Source of the DNA: Rebecca billardiae RCC1528
Lineage: Eukaryota; Haptophyta
Length of the DNA stretch: 64,000 nt
Assembly (NCBI GenBank): GCA_965240325.2
Contig: OZ251237.1
Coordinates: 1,673,601-1,737,600, forward strand
Direction: 5' to 3'
A program made the translations under genes and the position numbers. Shown piece by piece: positions 63,934 through 64,000 of the stretch (within the stretch, counting starts at the first letter, position 1; each line of letters begins with the position of its first letter). The notes under the pieces were generated by a model. That model saw only the letters and a program-made list of their open reading frames with translations. It did not search any database and had not been told where the DNA came from.

Positions 63934-64000
63934 ACTTTAACTTTAACTTTAACTTTAACTTTAACTTTAACTTTAACTTGAACTTTAACTTTATTTTAAT
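63934..64000. repeat. AACTTT hexamer tract at the window end
   Basis: Follows the telomere array directly. About nine copies of ACTTTA/AACTTT with one TTG variant, ending in TTTATTTTAAT. Its origin is unclear: possibly a telomerase-slip variant, a base-calling artefact at a contig end, or flanking sequence. Confidence 0.9.

Noticed and set aside
1-64000. CRISPR arrays, rRNA or tRNA genes
   Set aside because: No spacer-repeat pattern, rRNA signature, or tRNA-like T-arm and acceptor pairing was seen in a by-eye scan. A covariance-model search would be decisive for small RNA genes.

Overview
This is a GC-rich nuclear segment from a eukaryotic microorganism that runs into a telomere. Genes carry short spliceosomal introns, usually opening GTGCGC and closing GCAG. 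Proteins are alanine-, arginine- and glycine-rich. The right end is about 1 kb of TTAGGG repeats. A GC-rich unicellular alga, possibly a haptophyte such as a pavlovophyte, is my best guess. It rests on composition, gene style and telomere type, not on a database search.

Layout: 0.5-4.7 kb holds a Ser/Thr protein kinase. The stretch 4.7-13 kb is dominated by repeats: three near-identical 782-bp elements with inverted termini and TA target sites, a 204-bp tandem array, a Tc1/mariner-like transposase gene and microsatellites. From 13 to 32 kb lie five paralogous F-box/RCC1-repeat genes. Within that block, one head-to-head pair (a NUP93/NIC96-type nucleoporin and a large helical protein) sits inside an inverted duplication whose arms each carry one RCC1 gene. 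From 32 to 46 kb is a run of housekeeping-like genes: an MsrB-type methionine sulfoxide reductase, a tandem pair of four-exon genes of unknown function, a class C beta-lactamase-fold hydrolase, a fused GST / 1-Cys peroxiredoxin gene with an extra N-terminal domain, casein kinase 2 alpha, and a membrane di-iron hydroxylase.

From about 46 kb to the end the sequence is subtelomeric. It holds degenerate long repeats (about 1.4 kb spacing), a 3.55-kb element with 34-bp inverted termini and decayed coding content, a hairpin-forming 64-bp tandem array, a degenerate CCCTAA-type array, an abrupt strand switch to TTAGGG, and a final AACTTT hexamer tract. Almost no convincing gene lies there.

Functional links: the MsrB and the GST-peroxiredoxin fusion are both thiol-based oxidative-damage enzymes. 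The RCC1 proteins look like an expanded set of ubiquitin-ligase adaptors. The fusion gene and CK2 alpha share a 196-bp divergent promoter region, and the nucleoporin and helical-protein genes share a 123-bp one. Splice sites were placed by eye from reading frame and family alignment.
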